Assembly: GCF_004005845.1 (NCBI RefSeq)
Contig: NZ_SADE01000004.1
Coordinates: forward strand, 62,001 to 126,000
Source: Hwanghaeella grinnelliae
Lineage (GTDB): Bacteria > Pseudomonadota > Alphaproteobacteria > UBA8366 > Aestuariispiraceae
Direction: 5' to 3'
DNA length: 64,000 bases
A program made the translations under genes and the position numbers. How positions within the stretch are numbered: position 1 is the first letter of the stretch; each line of letters starts with the position of its first letter. Positions 17,453-27,659 of the stretch are shown here, in pieces. The notes beneath the pieces were generated by a model. That model did no database searches, was not told where the DNA came from, and saw only the letters and a program-made list of their open reading frames with translations.

Positions 17453-18328
17453 ATGTCGATCACCCAGGAACAAGCGATCCGGTTGAACTCCATGGAGGGG
17501 TTCGATCCGGACAAGGACCGCGCCAAGATATGGCGCGAGGCGCAGCATGACGGGCTGGAATGCCTGCATGCGCGCTTCACGCGTCATGCCTATGCGCCGC
17601 ATGTCCATGACACCTATGTCGTCGGCGTGATTTTGGATGGGGCCGAGCTGTTTCGCGCCTATGGCACGACGAATGTGGGCTTGCCCGGGCATGTGACCGC
17701 GTTGAACCCGGATGTGCTGCACGACGGCGCACCGGGCGAGGCCGGCTATCGCTATCGAACCGCCTATCCCTCCGCAGACCTTATGCAGGCCATTTCGGAA
17801 GAGATCCGTGGCCGTCCGGCGGGGTTGCCGTTCTTCAGCCAGCCTTTGTACCAGGATCCCGAACTGGCGCTGATGATAGAGCATACGCATAAGCTGTTCG
17901 AGACCGGAGCGCCGCGATTGCAAGCGGATGCCGCCTTGGTGCGGACCTTAAGCCTGTTGATCGCGCGTCATGCGGATGACAAGCCGTTCATACGCCCCGT
18001 GGGGCGGGAGCGCGGGTTGGTGGCCAAGGTCTGCCGCCTACTGGAAGAGCGATTGGATGAGGATATCGGGTTGCAGGACCTGGCGCAGGATTTGAACGTC
18101 AGCCGGTTTCACCTGATCCGCGCCTTCAAGTCGGAATTGGGCGTGACGCCCCATGCCTTCCGCACAAGCGTTCGGGTTCAGCGTGCCCGCGGATTGTTGC
18201 GGGGCGGGGCGGATCTGGCCGATACGGCGATTGCCTGCGGCTTTTACGATCAAAGCCACTTCAACAAGGCGTTCAAGGGGGTCGTCGGCGTCACGCCCGG
18301 CAATTACCGCGCGGCGCTCGCAGCCTGA
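17453..18328 (+). CDS. AraC-family transcriptional regulator of the azlCD operon
   Basis: Regulator of 291 residues. The N-terminal cupin-like AraC binding domain (about 20-150) shows RHAYAPHVHDTYVVGVI and ALNPDVLHDG, with His residues typical of this fold. The C-terminal double helix-turn-helix (about 195-290) has LQDLAQDLNVSRFHLIRAFKSE and ending FYDQSHFNKAFKG then TPGNYR. I chose ATG 17453; ATG 17432 and an internal Met at 17492 are alternatives, and none has a strong ribosome site. It sits 68 bp upstream of azlC in the same direction, a common arrangement, so it probably controls amino acid export. Confidence 0.88.
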   Translation: MSITQEQAIRLNSMEGFDPDKDRAKIWREAQHDGLECLHARFTRHAYAPHVHDTYVVGVILDGAELFRAYGTTNVGLPGHVTALNPDVLHDGAPGEAGYRYRTAYPSADLMQAISEEIRGRPAGLPFFSQPLYQDPELALMIEHTHKLFETGAPRLQADAALVRTLSLLIARHADDKPFIRPVGRERGLVAKVCRLLEERLDEDIGLQDLAQDLNVSRFHLIRAFKSELGVTPHAFRTSVRVQRARGLLRGGADLADTAIACGFYDQSHFNKAFKGVVGVTPGNYRAALAA

Positions 18329-18396
18329 CGGCATTGGGCAGCCTTAGCCGCACAATTTTCCAATACGGGGTCGCTGCGCTGCCTTAGACCGGGCGC

Positions 18397-19143
18397 ATGA
18401 TGACAGAAACCGACAGACAAGCCCCCAATACCATCCGTTCAGGATTCTGGGCCGATGCGATCCGTGGGTTGATCGATATTTCGCCCTTGATGGCCGGTGC
18501 GGCGCCCTTCGCCTTGTTGCTGGGCTCCCTTGCCGTGCAGAAGGGCCTTTCCCCCGCCGAGGTCACATTGATGAGCTTCACTGTCTATGCAGGCAGCGCG
18601 CAGTTCATCGCCATCGACATTTGGCAGACACCAGTACCGATCCTGGCAATCGTGGGCACAACCCTGCTGGTCAATCTGCGCCACCTGCTGATGGGCGCCG
18701 CTTTGGCGCCGCATCTGGGCGGGTTGAGCCCCATGGGACGGTTTCTGACTGTATCGATCCATTCGGACGAGACATGGGCAATGGCGCTGCGGCGGGCCCA
18801 GACCCATGGCAGTCCGGGTGTAACGCCGGGGTACATCTTCGGTGTCTTTGTACTGTTTTACCTGCAATGGCCGTTCTGGACCTGCGTCGGCGCGATCAGC
18901 GGGGGCGTCGTGGACGATCCCGCCGCCTTTGGCTTCGATTTCGTCTTTCCGGCCGTCTTCATCACGCTGGTGATTGGGTTTTGGCGCGCAAGCAGGCAAA
19001 CACTGGTCGTTCTGGTCAGCTTGGGAACGGCCCTGCTGGCTTACCATTTGATTGAAGGCGTCTGGTACATCTTTCTGGCCGGCCTGGCGGGAACAGTGAC
19101 GGGTGGCTTGCTCTTTAAGGGGGAGGGGGTGTCCCATGGATAA
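18397..19143 (+). CDS. azlC: AzlC family branched-chain amino acid exporter, large subunit
   Basis: Membrane protein of 248 residues with about six hydrophobic helices. ISPLMAGAAPFALLLGSLA near the N-terminus, SFTVYAGSAQFIAID near 58 and LLVNLRHLLMGAALAP near 93 are the AzlC signature segments. With AzlD it exports branched-chain amino acids or their analogues; the YgaZH pair is the E. coli equivalent. Its stop overlaps the azlD start by 8 bp (ATGGATAA), so the two are translationally coupled. Confidence 0.93.
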   Translation: MMTETDRQAPNTIRSGFWADAIRGLIDISPLMAGAAPFALLLGSLAVQKGLSPAEVTLMSFTVYAGSAQFIAIDIWQTPVPILAIVGTTLLVNLRHLLMGAALAPHLGGLSPMGRFLTVSIHSDETWAMALRRAQTHGSPGVTPGYIFGVFVLFYLQWPFWTCVGAISGGVVDDPAAFGFDFVFPAVFITLVIGFWRASRQTLVVLVSLGTALLAYHLIEGVWYIFLAGLAGTVTGGLLFKGEGVSHG

Positions 19144-19450
19144 CCTGTTCTCCCTTCAAGGCGCGACCGTCATCACCATATTGGGGATGGCGACGGTTAC
19201 TTGGCTGTGCCGTATGACCGGTTATGCGCTGGCCCGCCGGATTGCCATAACGGGCCGGGCAAAAGCGGCATTGGAAGCGATGCCGCCGGCGATTTTGACC
19301 GCGATCATCGCGCCGATGGCTTTCAGCGAAGGGATCCCCGAAGCGACCGCCGCGGCGGTGACCGTGTTCGCCGCCTTGCGGTTGCCGACGCTGGTTGCGG
19401 TTGCCGCAGGAGTCGCTACCGTCGTTCTGATGCGTCAGATTCCATTCTAA
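19136..19450 (+). CDS. azlD: AzlD family branched-chain amino acid exporter, small subunit
   Basis: Small membrane protein of 104 residues with three to four hydrophobic helices. It shows the family features TWLCRMTGYALARR near 20 and LEAMPPAILTAIIAP near 45. The ATG inside the azlC end gives the expected length of about 100 residues; a longer frame from 19103 would run within azlC. It is the obligate partner of AzlC. Confidence 0.92.
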   Translation: MDNLFSLQGATVITILGMATVTWLCRMTGYALARRIAITGRAKAALEAMPPAILTAIIAPMAFSEGIPEATAAAVTVFAALRLPTLVAVAAGVATVVLMRQIPF

Positions 19451-19480
19451 CCACCGTCTTGACTCTTTCCATCCCGGATA

Positions 19481-19509
19481 AGACTTCTAGGTAACGCGCT
19501 AAGAAGTCT
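19481..19509. repeat. Perfect 8-bp inverted repeat upstream of 5-oxoprolinase
   Basis: AGACTTCT (19481-19488) and AGAAGTCT (19502-19509) are perfect inverted arms separated by 13 bp, with arm centres 21 bp apart, two helical turns. No T-run follows. It could be a dimer operator for the oxoprolinase gene, whose start is 32 bp further on, or a weak hairpin at the end of azlD. I favour an operator because of the spacing. Confidence 0.4.
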
Positions 19510-19540
19510 CCTCGCGGCGACATTTGATCTGGGGGTTTGG

Positions 19541-22500
19541 ATGACGACGGATACCACGGACACGAAGGCTTTGCCCAAGGAAGGGTGGCAATTCTGGGTC
19601 GACCGGGGCGGCACGTTCACCGATATCGTTGCCCGAAAGCCCGATGGAGAGGTTCTCACCCACAAGCTTTTGTCGGAAAACCCGGAAGCCTATCCGGACG
19701 CCGCCGTCCAAGGTATCCGTGATTTGCTCGGCATCACGCAGCAGGACCCAATTCCTGCGGACCGTATCGATGCCGTAAAGATGGGGACCACGGTTGCAAC
19801 CAACGCGCTGTTGGAACGCAAGGGCGATCGCACCCTGCTTGCCATCACCAAAGGGTTCAGGGATGCGCTGCGCATCGGGTACCAGGCGCGGCCCAATCTG
19901 TTCGACCGGCATATCGTTCTGCCGGAAATGCTTTACGAATCTGTCGCTGAAATCGTCGAACGCGTCGATGCACAGGGCAATGTCCTGACGCCGCTGGATG
20001 AGGGCGATGCCCGAACCAAGATGCAAGCCGCCTATGACGACGGTATCCGCGCCGTCGCTATTGTCTGCATGCATGGCTATAAATTTTCCGACCATGAGGC
20101 CGCCCTGGCCCAGATCGCCCGGGAAATCGGCTTTACCCAGATTTCCACCAGCCATCAGACAAGCCCGTTGATGCGGCTTGTAGGGCGGGGGGATACGACG
20201 GTTGTCGATGCCTACCTGTCACCGATCCTGCGCCGGTATGTGGAGCAGGTGGCCGACGAGTTGGGCGAAGTGCGCCTTCAATTCATGCAGTCTAACGGCG
20301 GCTTGACCGACGCGCAGTTGTTCCAGGGCAAGGACGCAATTCTGTCCGGCCCGGCGGGCGGGATTGTCGGGGCGGTTCAAACGAGCGACCGGGCCGGTTT
20401 TGACAAAATCATCACCTTCGACATGGGCGGCACGTCGACCGATGTGGCCCATTACGACGGCGAATACGAACGTGCCTTCGAAACACAGGTCGCGGGCGTG
20501 CGCATGCGGGCCCCGATGATGCTGATCCACACCGTGGCTGCAGGCGGCGGATCGATCTGTTTCTTCGACGGGTCGCGTTATCGCGTCGGCCCGGAAAGCG
20601 CCGGGGCCAATCCGGGCCCGGCCGCTTATCGGCGCGGCGGCCCGCTTTGCGTGACCGATTGCAACGTCATGCTGGGTAAATTGAACCCGGACTTCTTCCC
20701 GCCGGTTTTTGGCCCGAACCAGGACCAGCCGCTGGATCAAGACGCCGTGGTGGAAAAGTTCAACGCTATGGCTGCAGAGATCAAAGAGGCGACCGGCGAT
20801 GACCGCAGCCCGGTCGAGGTCGCAGACGGGTTCCTGAAAATCGCGGTCGAGAACATGGCGAACGCGATCAAGAAGATATCCGTTCAGCGTGGCTATGACG
20901 TCACCGAATACACGCTTGTCAGCTTCGGCGGCGCGGGCGGGCAGCATGCCTGCCTGATCGCAGATACGCTGGGTATGAAGTCGGTCCTGCTGCATCCCTT
21001 TGCCGGCGTTCTTTCCGCCTACGGCATGGGGCTGGCCGACGTCCGCGCCCTGCGCGAACAGTCGATAGAACTGGAGCTAAGCGAAGAGTCAGTTGGGGAG
21101 GTATCCCGCACTTTGGACGCCTTGGCGACGGAAGTGCATGATGAACTGTCCGGCCAGGATGTTTCCGAAGACCGCATCACCGTCCTGCGGCGCGTCCATC
21201 TGCGCTACCAGGGTTCAGACAATCCGCTGGAGGTTCCCTTCGGCACAGTCGATGAAATGCAAAAAGCTTTTGAGGAAGCCTATAGAAGCCGTTTCGGTTT
21301 CTTGATGCAGGGCAAGGCCTTGATCTTCGAAGCCGCCGCGGTCGAAGCGATCGGCATCCAGGCAAAAAGCGGTGAACCTTCCGGTGGCGGTGCCGGGGAC
21401 TTGCCGGATCCTTTGGCGACGGTCCAAGCCTTCATGGCCGGCGACCATCACGATACGCCGGTCTATGACCGCGAGGCGCTGCATCCGGGTAATCAGATCC
21501 ATGGCCCGGCAATCATTCGGGAACCGGTTGCGACAACGGTCATCGAACCGGGCTGGCGGGCGACCTATACGGATACCGGCAATCTTGTGCTTGAACGCGT
21601 GGTTCCGTTGAAGCGGAGCATGGCCATCGGGACCGACAGCGACCCCGTCATGCTAGAGGTCTTCAACAACCTGTTCATGTCGATTGCCGAACAGATGGGC
21701 TTCCGGCTGCAGAACACGTCCTATTCGGTCAACATCAAGGAACGTTTGGACTTCTCCTGCGCCATTTTCGACGTGGACGGAAACCTGATCGCGAATGCAC
21801 CGCATATGCCGGTTCATCTGGGATCCATGGGCGAAAGTATCCGCGCGGTTCTGCGGAACAACGACGTAATACGCCGTGGTGACAGCTATGTCCTGAACAA
21901 TCCCTATAACGGCGGTACGCATTTGCCCGACGTTACCGTGGTGACCCCGGTCTTTGACGAGAAGGAGGACGTGATCCGCTTCTTCGTCGCCAGCCGTGGC
22001 CATCATGAGGATATCGGCGGACGGACACCTGGATCGGCGCCGCCGGACGCCACGCATATCGATGAAGAGGGCGTCCTGATCGACAATTTCAAAATGGTCG
22101 ACCAGGGAAATTTCCTGGACAAGGAAATGCGTGAGGTCTTGAGCAGCGGAAAATATCCTTGCCGCGTACCGGACAAGAACATGGCCGATCTGATCGCCCA
22201 ACAGGCAGCGAACGAGAAAGGCATTCAGGAACTTCACAAGATGATCGCCAATTTCGGTTGGGACGTTGTGAAGGCCTATACCAAGCATGTTCAGGACAAC
22301 GCGGAGGAATCGGTCCGTCGTGTGATCGGCGCTCTTAAGGATGGGGAATTCACCTATCCGATGGACAATGGCGGGCAGATCAAAGTCAAGATTTCGGTTG
22401 ACCAAAAGAACCGTTCAGCGGTTCTTGATTTCGCCGGAACGTCGGGCGCAATGCCGAACAACTTTAACGCCCCTGCGGCGGTATGTCGTGCCGCGGTACT

Positions 22501-23182
22501 GTATGTCTTCCGTACCCTGGTGGATGACAACATCCCGATGAACGAGGGGTGCCTGAAACCAATTGAGATTATCCTGCCGGAGAACTGTTTGCTGAAGGCA
22601 CAATACCCTTCGGCTGTTTTGGCGGGGAATGTGGAAACGTCCCAAGCGGTAACCGACTCACTCTATGGGGCCTTGGGTGTCATGGGCGCGGCGCAGGGAA
22701 CGATGAACAATTTCATCTTCGGTAATGCTCGGTATCAGTATTACGAAACGATCTGCGGTGGGTCCGGGGCCGGTCCTGATTTCGACGGGACGGACGCAGT
22801 TCATACCCATATGACGAATGCGCGCCTGACGGATCCCGAGGTTTTGGAATTCCGGTATCCGGTGATCCTGGAAGCCTTTGAGATACGGAAAGGCTCAGGC
22901 GGTCGTGGCAAGCATCATGGCGGCGACGGCACGGTCCGGCGAATTCGGTTCCTGGAGGATATGGACCTGACGATCGTCTCCAACCATCGGATTATCCCGC
23001 CTTACGGCATGGCGGGCGGGGAACCCGGCGCGCTTGGCAAGACCTGGATAGAAAGAAGCGATGGGACTGTCGTGGAAATGAAGCATGCCGATGTCAAGCC
23101 GGTGAAGGCCGGTGATGTCGGCTGTGTGGAAACGCCCGGTGGCGGCGGCTTCGGCACGCCGGCGGCTATGGCGGCGGAGTAG
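19541..23182 (+). CDS. 5-oxoprolinase / hydantoinase A-B fusion, ATP-dependent
   Basis: Cytosolic fusion enzyme of 1213 residues. The HyuA half (about 15-690) shows the actin-like phosphate loops [11 protein letters not shown] and [16 protein letters not shown] plus [11 protein letters not shown]. The HyuB half (about 700-1205) starts [20 protein letters not shown] and contains [22 protein letters not shown] and GGGSGAGP-like [19 protein letters not shown]. The length fits single-chain 5-oxoprolinases, which open 5-oxoproline to glutamate with ATP; separate-subunit relatives act on hydantoins or acetone. A link to the preceding azlCD genes in amino acid handling is possible but unproven. The stop overlaps the next convergent gene by 17 bp. 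Confidence 0.93.
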   Translation: MTTDTTDTKALPKEGWQFWVDRGGTFTDIVARKPDGEVLTHKLLSENPEAYPDAAVQGIRDLLGITQQDPIPADRIDAVKMGTTVATNALLERKGDRTLLAITKGFRDALRIGYQARPNLFDRHIVLPEMLYESVAEIVERVDAQGNVLTPLDEGDARTKMQAAYDDGIRAVAIVCMHGYKFSDHEAALAQIAREIGFTQISTSHQTSPLMRLVGRGDTTVVDAYLSPILRRYVEQVADELGEVRLQFMQSNGGLTDAQLFQGKDAILSGPAGGIVGAVQTSDRAGFDKIITFDMGGTSTDVAHYDGEYERAFETQVAGVRMRAPMMLIHTVAAGGGSICFFDGSRYRVGPESAGANPGPAAYRRGGPLCVTDCNVMLGKLNPDFFPPVFGPNQDQPLDQDAVVEKFNAMAAEIKEATGDDRSPVEVADGFLKIAVENMANAIKKISVQRGYDVTEYTLVSFGGAGGQHACLIADTLGMKSVLLHPFAGVLSAYGMGLADVRALREQSIELELSEESVGEVSRTLDALATEVHDELSGQDVSEDRITVLRRVHLRYQGSDNPLEVPFGTVDEMQKAFEEAYRSRFGFLMQGKALIFEAAAVEAIGIQAKSGEPSGGGAGDLPDPLATVQAFMAGDHHDTPVYDREALHPGNQIHGPAIIREPVATTVIEPGWRATYTDTGNLVLERVVPLKRSMAIGTDSDPVMLEVFNNLFMSIAEQMGFRLQNTSYSVNIKERLDFSCAIFDVDGNLIANAPHMPVHLGSMGESIRAVLRNNDVIRRGDSYVLNNPYNGGTHLPDVTVVTPVFDEKEDVIRFFVASRGHHEDIGGRTPGSAPPDATHIDEEGVLIDNFKMVDQGNFLDKEMREVLSSGKYPCRVPDKNMADLIAQQAANEKGIQELHKMIANFGWDVVKAYTKHVQDNAEESVRRVIGALKDGEFTYPMDNGGQIKVKISVDQKNRSAVLDFAGTSGAMPNNFNAPAAVCRAAVLYVFRTLVDDNIPMNEGCLKPIEIILPENCLLKAQYPSAVLAGNVETSQAVTDSLYGALGVMGAAQGTMNNFIFGNARYQYYETICGGSGAGPDFDGTDAVHTHMTNARLTDPEVLEFRYPVILEAFEIRKGSGGRGKHHGGDGTVRRIRFLEDMDLTIVSNHRIIPPYGMAGGEPGALGKTWIERSDGTVVEMKHADVKPVKAGDVGCVETPGGGGFGTPAAMAAE

Positions 23183-23600
23183 TTCCGCCGCCGATTGGCG
23201 CGGTCACCGTTGTTTGGGGTGTTTTGAGGCCGCGCAGCCAGGATTTTGCCTTGTCCATACTGCGGAAGATGGCTTCGCGGCGCTGAACACCGACCGAAAC
23301 GGCGATCATGAGGCGGATCATGCGCTCTTCCTGCGGTCCCAGCACGACATAGGCCGAGGCGCAGTCTGCGCGATATGTATTGAGCTTTTTTCGACGCTTC
23401 ACGATGTCGCGCAGCCGCTCGATGCTAAGCGCGGTGAAGTCCATCGCCCGCATGTCCCAAATTATGTCGGCGTCGACGGGAATTGTTCCCGCAGCCCGAA
23501 CCAGTTCAAAGGATGCGATGATTTCATCTGGCGCAGGGTCACCGATGACCCGGCCAAATAGGGTGTTCGAACCTGGATCGTAGTGAACTTCGATAGGCAT
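23166..23600 (-). CDS. Hypothetical protein, SpoIIAA/STAS-like fold suspected
   Basis: Soluble protein of 144 residues. The first ~115 residues alternate strands and helices: [17 protein letters not shown], then [25 protein letters not shown], then [21 protein letters not shown]. That resembles the SpoIIAA-like/STAS fold seen in many short alphaproteobacterial proteins, where a central Asp-Met-Arg strand ends a beta sheet. The tail is Pro/Thr/Gly-rich and probably disordered. It is convergent with the 5-oxoprolinase gene and overlaps it by 17 bp. Function unknown. Confidence 0.6.
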   Translation of the reverse strand: MPIEVHYDPGSNTLFGRVIGDPAPDEIIASFELVRAAGTIPVDADIIWDMRAMDFTALSIERLRDIVKRRKKLNTYRADCASAYVVLGPQEERMIRLMIAVSVGVQRREAIFRSMDKAKSWLRGLKTPQTTVTAPIGGGTTPPP

Positions 23601-23643
23601 GGGGCGGCGTCTTTAATGGATGCCGCCCCAGCATGTCGAACGG

Positions 23644-24975
23644 TTACTTCCGCCGCAAGCCTTGCGAACCATCCGGACCGGCTTTGGCTGCCGGCGCAGC
23701 AGGCGCTGCCGGTGCGGCAGGACCACGGCGCTGTTGCGGCTTGTTGTTCCGGTTGCGATTGCGGTTCTTCGGATTCGGCTTGCCGCCGAAACCGCCACGG
23801 TTGCCGCGCGGCTTGCCTCTCGGTCCCTGGGAACGGTCGTCCTCAATCGGGGCAGACCCATCCGGATCGCCGATACGGCGGCCGATCAGTCGCTCGATAT
23901 CCCGCAGCAATCCCTTTTCAGTGTGATCGCAGAGCGATATTGCCACACCGCTCTTTCCAGCCCGGCCGGTTCGGCCGATCCGGTGGACATAGGCTTCGGG
24001 AACGTTCGGCAGTTCAAAGTTCACCACGTGGGTAACGCCATCGATGTCAATGCCGCGCGCGGCAATATCGGTAGCAACCAGGGTGGCGACTTTACCCTTC
24101 TTGAATGCCTGCAAGGCGCGTTCGCGCTGACCCTGGCTCTTGTCGCCATGGATCGCCGCTGCCGCCAAGCCTGCTTTTTCAAGGTGTTCACAAACCTTGT
24201 CGGCGCCGCGTTTGGTGCGTGTGAAAACAACGGTCCGTTCAACTTCCGCACCGCGCAGAATTCCGACCAATGCGTCACGCTTTCCAGTCTTCTGGACATG
24301 CATGATGCGCTGCTCGATCTGTTCGATCGGGCGTGACGACGGGGAAACGGAGATTTCCTGCGGATCGATCAGAATATCCTGGGCCAGGGCGCGGATCGGT
24401 TTCGGCATGGTTGCGGAAAGCAACACCGTCTGACGGTCGCGCGGCAGTGCCGCGACGATTTTCCGGATCGCCGGCATGAAGCCCATGTCGAGCATCTGGT
24501 CGGCTTCGTCCAGGACGAAACTTTCGACGAAGTCCAAACGGACCTTGCCAGCCGCCATATGGTCCATCAAACGGCCGGGCGTGGCGACGATGATATCGAC
24601 ACCGCGGGCAATTGCCTGAATCTGCGGGCCGGGGCGGGCCCCGCCAACGACGAGGGCCGTCGAACATTGCATGAAGCGTGAATAGGTCCGAATGCTTTCA
24701 TTGATCTGTGCAGCCAGTTCGCGTGTCGGCGCCAGGATCAGCGCGGAACAACCGCGCTTGACGGGGCGATCCTTGCTTTCGCGAATCCAATGCAGCAGCG
24801 GCAGCACGAAGGCCGCCGTCTTTCCGGTGCCGGTCTGGGCGATCCCCAATACATCCTTCCCTTCCATAAGCGCGGGAATGACATCCGCCTGGATCGGGGT
24901 GGGATTTTCGTAACCTTCTTTCTCGACGGCACGAAGAATGGGTTCGGCCAGGCCGAGGTCTTTGAACGTTTTCAA
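23644..24975 (-). CDS. DEAD-box ATP-dependent RNA helicase (RhlE-like)
   Basis: RNA helicase of 443 residues. All core motifs are present: Q-motif region with Phe upstream and PTPIQADVIP, AQTGTGKTAAF (Walker A), PTRELAAQ, VLDEADQML (DEAD), LSATMPK, and HRIGRTGRAG near the C-terminal core. The tail beyond ~375 is basic and repetitive in Gly, Asn, Arg and Ala-Pro, typical of RhlE tails that bind RNA. No ATG fits. I chose TTG 24975, giving (M)KTFKDLGL, because an AAGGA ribosome site lies 9 bases before it. Likely roles are rRNA maturation, mRNA turnover or cold adaptation. Confidence 0.92.
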   Translation of the reverse strand: MKTFKDLGLAEPILRAVEKEGYENPTPIQADVIPALMEGKDVLGIAQTGTGKTAAFVLPLLHWIRESKDRPVKRGCSALILAPTRELAAQINESIRTYSRFMQCSTALVVGGARPGPQIQAIARGVDIIVATPGRLMDHMAAGKVRLDFVESFVLDEADQMLDMGFMPAIRKIVAALPRDRQTVLLSATMPKPIRALAQDILIDPQEISVSPSSRPIEQIEQRIMHVQKTGKRDALVGILRGAEVERTVVFTRTKRGADKVCEHLEKAGLAAAAIHGDKSQGQRERALQAFKKGKVATLVATDIAARGIDIDGVTHVVNFELPNVPEAYVHRIGRTGRAGKSGVAISLCDHTEKGLLRDIERLIGRRIGDPDGSAPIEDDRSQGPRGKPRGNRGGFGGKPNPKNRNRNRNNKPQQRRGPAAPAAPAAPAAKAGPDGSQGLRRK

Positions 24976-25377
24976 CAAAATAATCCTTATCTGCGGGCAT
25001 GCGAACGGCGTCGCCATGCCAGCGAGAGTACTGTTCAATTTGGGAAGCTTGCGTAGATCAGCTGCCGGGGTTCTGGCGCTATCTGGCGCAGGTGCGCTGA
25101 GAGCGGAGATGCAGGGCAACGATCCATCGAATGAAAACAAGATCGGATACTTGCATCAAAAGCGCCGCCAACGATTAAACGTTTTCCACGCGCGGCGCGA
25201 AGTGGCCCCTGTAGAACACTATTCTCATTGCAGCGCAACAAAATTCGTATGCGGTTAAATTCGCATCCTATTGCCGCAAAAGGAAAGGCGTCCCCCAAAG
25301 GTCCTCGAGGCCCCAAGGACAAGGGGGACGCCATCCATGCCCCATCCTGAAGGACAGGGGTAAACACTGGCACGCGG
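24976..25377. other. Intergenic region between phoX-like and helicase genes
   Basis: About 400 bp without a gene. It holds the terminator hairpin of the phosphatase gene at 25287-25332 and the leader and promoter of the helicase on the minus strand. Open frames here run on from antisense frames and lack ribosome sites. A long 5' leader would suit the autoregulation known for DEAD-box genes, but I see no specific fold. Confidence 0.5.
25287..25332 (-). terminator. Nested hairpin terminator after the PhoX-like gene
   Basis: GGCGTCCCCC (25287-25296) pairs perfectly with GGGGGACGCC (25323-25332). Inside, GTCCT and AGGAC form a second stem. Reading on the minus strand the hairpin is followed by CCTTTCCTTTT, a T-rich tail. 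The position is 45 bp after the phosphatase stop. Confidence 0.75.
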
Positions 25378-27276
25378 TTAGCCGATCAATTCATTGTCGT
25401 CGCGGGTAATCGCGATAACGGTCGACCGGGGCACGGAAGAACCGCCGGCCGGGTAATGGCTGCCGCCCTTTTCACCGGGATGCTGTATGCCGACAAACAG
25501 TGTTTTGCGGTCCGCGCTCCAGGTGATGCCGGTGATCTCACACTCTTTCGGGCCGACCAGGAATCGCTTGATCTCGCCCGTATCCGGATCACCGACCAGC
25601 ATCTGGTTGTTCCCTTGTCCGGCAAAGCCGTCCTTGTTCTTGTAGTTTCCGTCGGTCTGGATCCACAGCAGGCCGGTGGTGTCGAAACCGAGTCCGTCCG
25701 GCGAATTGAACATGTTGTCCGCATTGACGTTCGACGACCCGGCTTCGGGTCCGGTATGGACGACAGGGTTGCCAGCAGTAACGAACAGGTCCCATTCGAA
25801 GTTATCAGACGCGTGGTCACCACCGGCCGGGAGCCACCGGACAACCTGTCCAAACAGGTTCTTTTCGCGCGGGTTCGGTCCATTGACCGGGGTCGCGTCG
25901 CCACCGGCATTCGGTTTGACGCCGCGGTTCTTATTGTTGGTCAGTGAACAATAGGCCTCCACCCGATTGGGGTTGCAGGCGACCCATTCAGGCCGGTCCA
26001 TGGTCGTCGCACCGACCGCGGATGCCGCAATGCGCGTGTGGATGCAAATTTCGGCTTGCGACGCCATGCCGGTGCTGGCCGGTGTGAGGGCGACCCATTC
26101 GCCTTTGCCGTCGTCGCTGAATTTGGCAACATAGAGCGTTCCCGCTTCAAGCAGGTCGCTATTATTGCCGCCGGCGGCGTATTTCCCTTCGGAAATGAAT
26201 TTGTAGAGAAATTCACCGCGTTCATCGTCGCCCAGATAAACGACGACCCGCCCGTCGGCCGCCAGGGCAACCGCGGCATTCTCGTGCTTGAAACGGCCCA
26301 AAGCGGTCCGCTTCTTCGGCGTGGAGGTTGGGTTCATCGGGTCGATTTCAACGATATAGCCGTGCCTGTTGGGCTCGTTCGGTGTTTTGCTAATGTCGAA
26401 CCGGTCGTCATATTTCCACCAGTTGTAGCCCCAGTCCTCATTGCCGACACCATACCGCGACAAGGCGTCACTCGGTTTGTTGTCCGGGTCTGAGCTGGCG
26501 TAGTAACCGTTGAAATTCTCTTCGCAGGTGAGGTAGGTGCCCCAAGGCGTCTTGCCGTTACCGCAGTTGTTATAGGTCCCCAGCACAGTCGTACCCGACG
26601 GGTCGGCAGCGGTTTTCAACAAATCGTGCCCGCGCGCCGGGCCGGTGATTTCCATCGGCGTGTCTGCCGTTATTCGGCGGTTATAGGGCGAATCGACAAC
26701 GATACTCCAACGGCCGTCCTTCTGCTCGACCTCGATGATCGAAACGCCGTGTGCAGCCTTGCTTTTGCGGACATCGTCTGCGTTTTCAGCAAGGCCGGAT
26801 TCCCGATTGCCATGGATGATGCTGCGGTTGGTATATTCGTTATTCACCGCCAGGATGTTGCGGTCACCGTCGGCGAACATTGCCATACCGTCGTTGTTGT
26901 CGCCGAAAGACAGTTCCTGGCTGATGCCGGTGCCCCGGGTTTCTTCGTCGAAGGGGATGCTGTTGGACCACATCGGGTCGCCCCATTTCGCGGCAATGTG
27001 CCAGCTGTATCCTTCCGGTACGGTGACGGTGTCCAGCGTATTGGTCGCCACTTGTTTGAAGGCCAACCGGCTGGGCGCAGCGGAAGCCGGCGCCGGCCTC
27101 AGTGCCGTCGTGCCCATGACGAATGCAGAGGCGCCGAAGGCGACCGAGGCGCCAAGAAAACTGCGACGCGAAACGACGCGATCGACGATTTGGCTGAAAT
27201 CTGTCTCCGCGGGCGGTGGGTTGCGGCACTCGTCGAACTCGTCGAATGACATAAGCTCTTTTTCGGTTTTCGGCAT
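25378..27276 (-). CDS. PhoX family phosphatase (DUF839), Tat-exported
   Basis: Periplasmic protein of 632 residues. A twin-arginine signal is visible: SRRSFLGASVAFGAS near 37-51 with a cleavage-like APASAAPS region near 64. Beta-propeller blades typical of PhoX/DUF839 follow, including GTYLTCEENFNGYY near 245, ALGRFKHENAAVAL near 325, VVYLGDDERGEFLYKF near 350 and LWIQTDGNYKNK near 545. Characterised PhoX enzymes bind Ca2+ and Fe3+ and release phosphate from monoesters. AAGGA precedes the ATG by about 8 bases. I saw no clear PHO box upstream. It fits the phosphorus-scavenging genes nearby (phnWX, phosphodiesterase). Confidence 0.88.
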   Translation of the reverse strand: MPKTEKELMSFDEFDECRNPPPAETDFSQIVDRVVSRRSFLGASVAFGASAFVMGTTALRPAPASAAPSRLAFKQVATNTLDTVTVPEGYSWHIAAKWGDPMWSNSIPFDEETRGTGISQELSFGDNNDGMAMFADGDRNILAVNNEYTNRSIIHGNRESGLAENADDVRKSKAAHGVSIIEVEQKDGRWSIVVDSPYNRRITADTPMEITGPARGHDLLKTAADPSGTTVLGTYNNCGNGKTPWGTYLTCEENFNGYYASSDPDNKPSDALSRYGVGNEDWGYNWWKYDDRFDISKTPNEPNRHGYIVEIDPMNPTSTPKKRTALGRFKHENAAVALAADGRVVVYLGDDERGEFLYKFISEGKYAAGGNNSDLLEAGTLYVAKFSDDGKGEWVALTPASTGMASQAEICIHTRIAASAVGATTMDRPEWVACNPNRVEAYCSLTNNKNRGVKPNAGGDATPVNGPNPREKNLFGQVVRWLPAGGDHASDNFEWDLFVTAGNPVVHTGPEAGSSNVNADNMFNSPDGLGFDTTGLLWIQTDGNYKNKDGFAGQGNNQMLVGDPDTGEIKRFLVGPKECEITGITWSADRKTLFVGIQHPGEKGGSHYPAGGSSVPRSTVIAITRDDNELIG

Positions 27277-27659
27277 CGGATGGTTCCTTCGCTACATAAG
27301 CCTTATCACGGGCTGGTCGTTGGTTGGATCAAATCTGCGGCGAACGGCAGGAACCTAATGTATCGGATCGCACGTTCAGTCTATTGCCTGGTTCACCGGC
27401 CGACGTAACGCTCTCCCGGTCTGCGATTTTGGTGCGGCAATACAGTACTACGCGCGGAATACACATTGACCATGAATAACCATGGCGCTGGCCCGACCCG
27501 TCCGCCAAGCCCGGGCGCACGTTAGCTTTTTGATGTTACGATGTGGTGACGGTTCGGTTTCGGAACGCTCATTCCTCCGCCGAATTTCCGTGTTCCTGTG
27601 TTTCAAAAACGATCCAAACGACTGTTCTCTTCGTAGTGCTTTAGGAAACTCCAACAACG
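27277..27659. other. Divergent intergenic region, about 380 bp
   Basis: Separates the PhoX-like gene (minus) from the DUF6134 gene (plus) and must contain both promoters. An ECF-like promoter candidate is noted at 27610-27638. I looked for a PHO box (two CTGTCAT-type half-sites) on both strands and did not find a convincing one. No RNA gene is evident. Confidence 0.5.
27610..27638 (+). promoter_or_regulatory. Weak ECF-type promoter candidate for the DUF6134-SDR operon
   Basis: CGATCC at 27610-27615 resembles the TGATCC -35 element used by the RpoE/ChrR singlet-oxygen sigma factor of alphaproteobacteria. After 16 bp, CGTAGTG (27632-27638) resembles its CGTA-type -10 element. The downstream genes belong to the family set controlled by that system elsewhere. 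Two mismatches and lack of a second copy upstream of the photolyase operon keep confidence low. Confidence 0.3.

Noticed and set aside
27277-27659. Search for a PHO box upstream of the PhoX-like gene
   Set aside because: No two CTGTCAT-type half-sites with 11-bp spacing were found on either strand.
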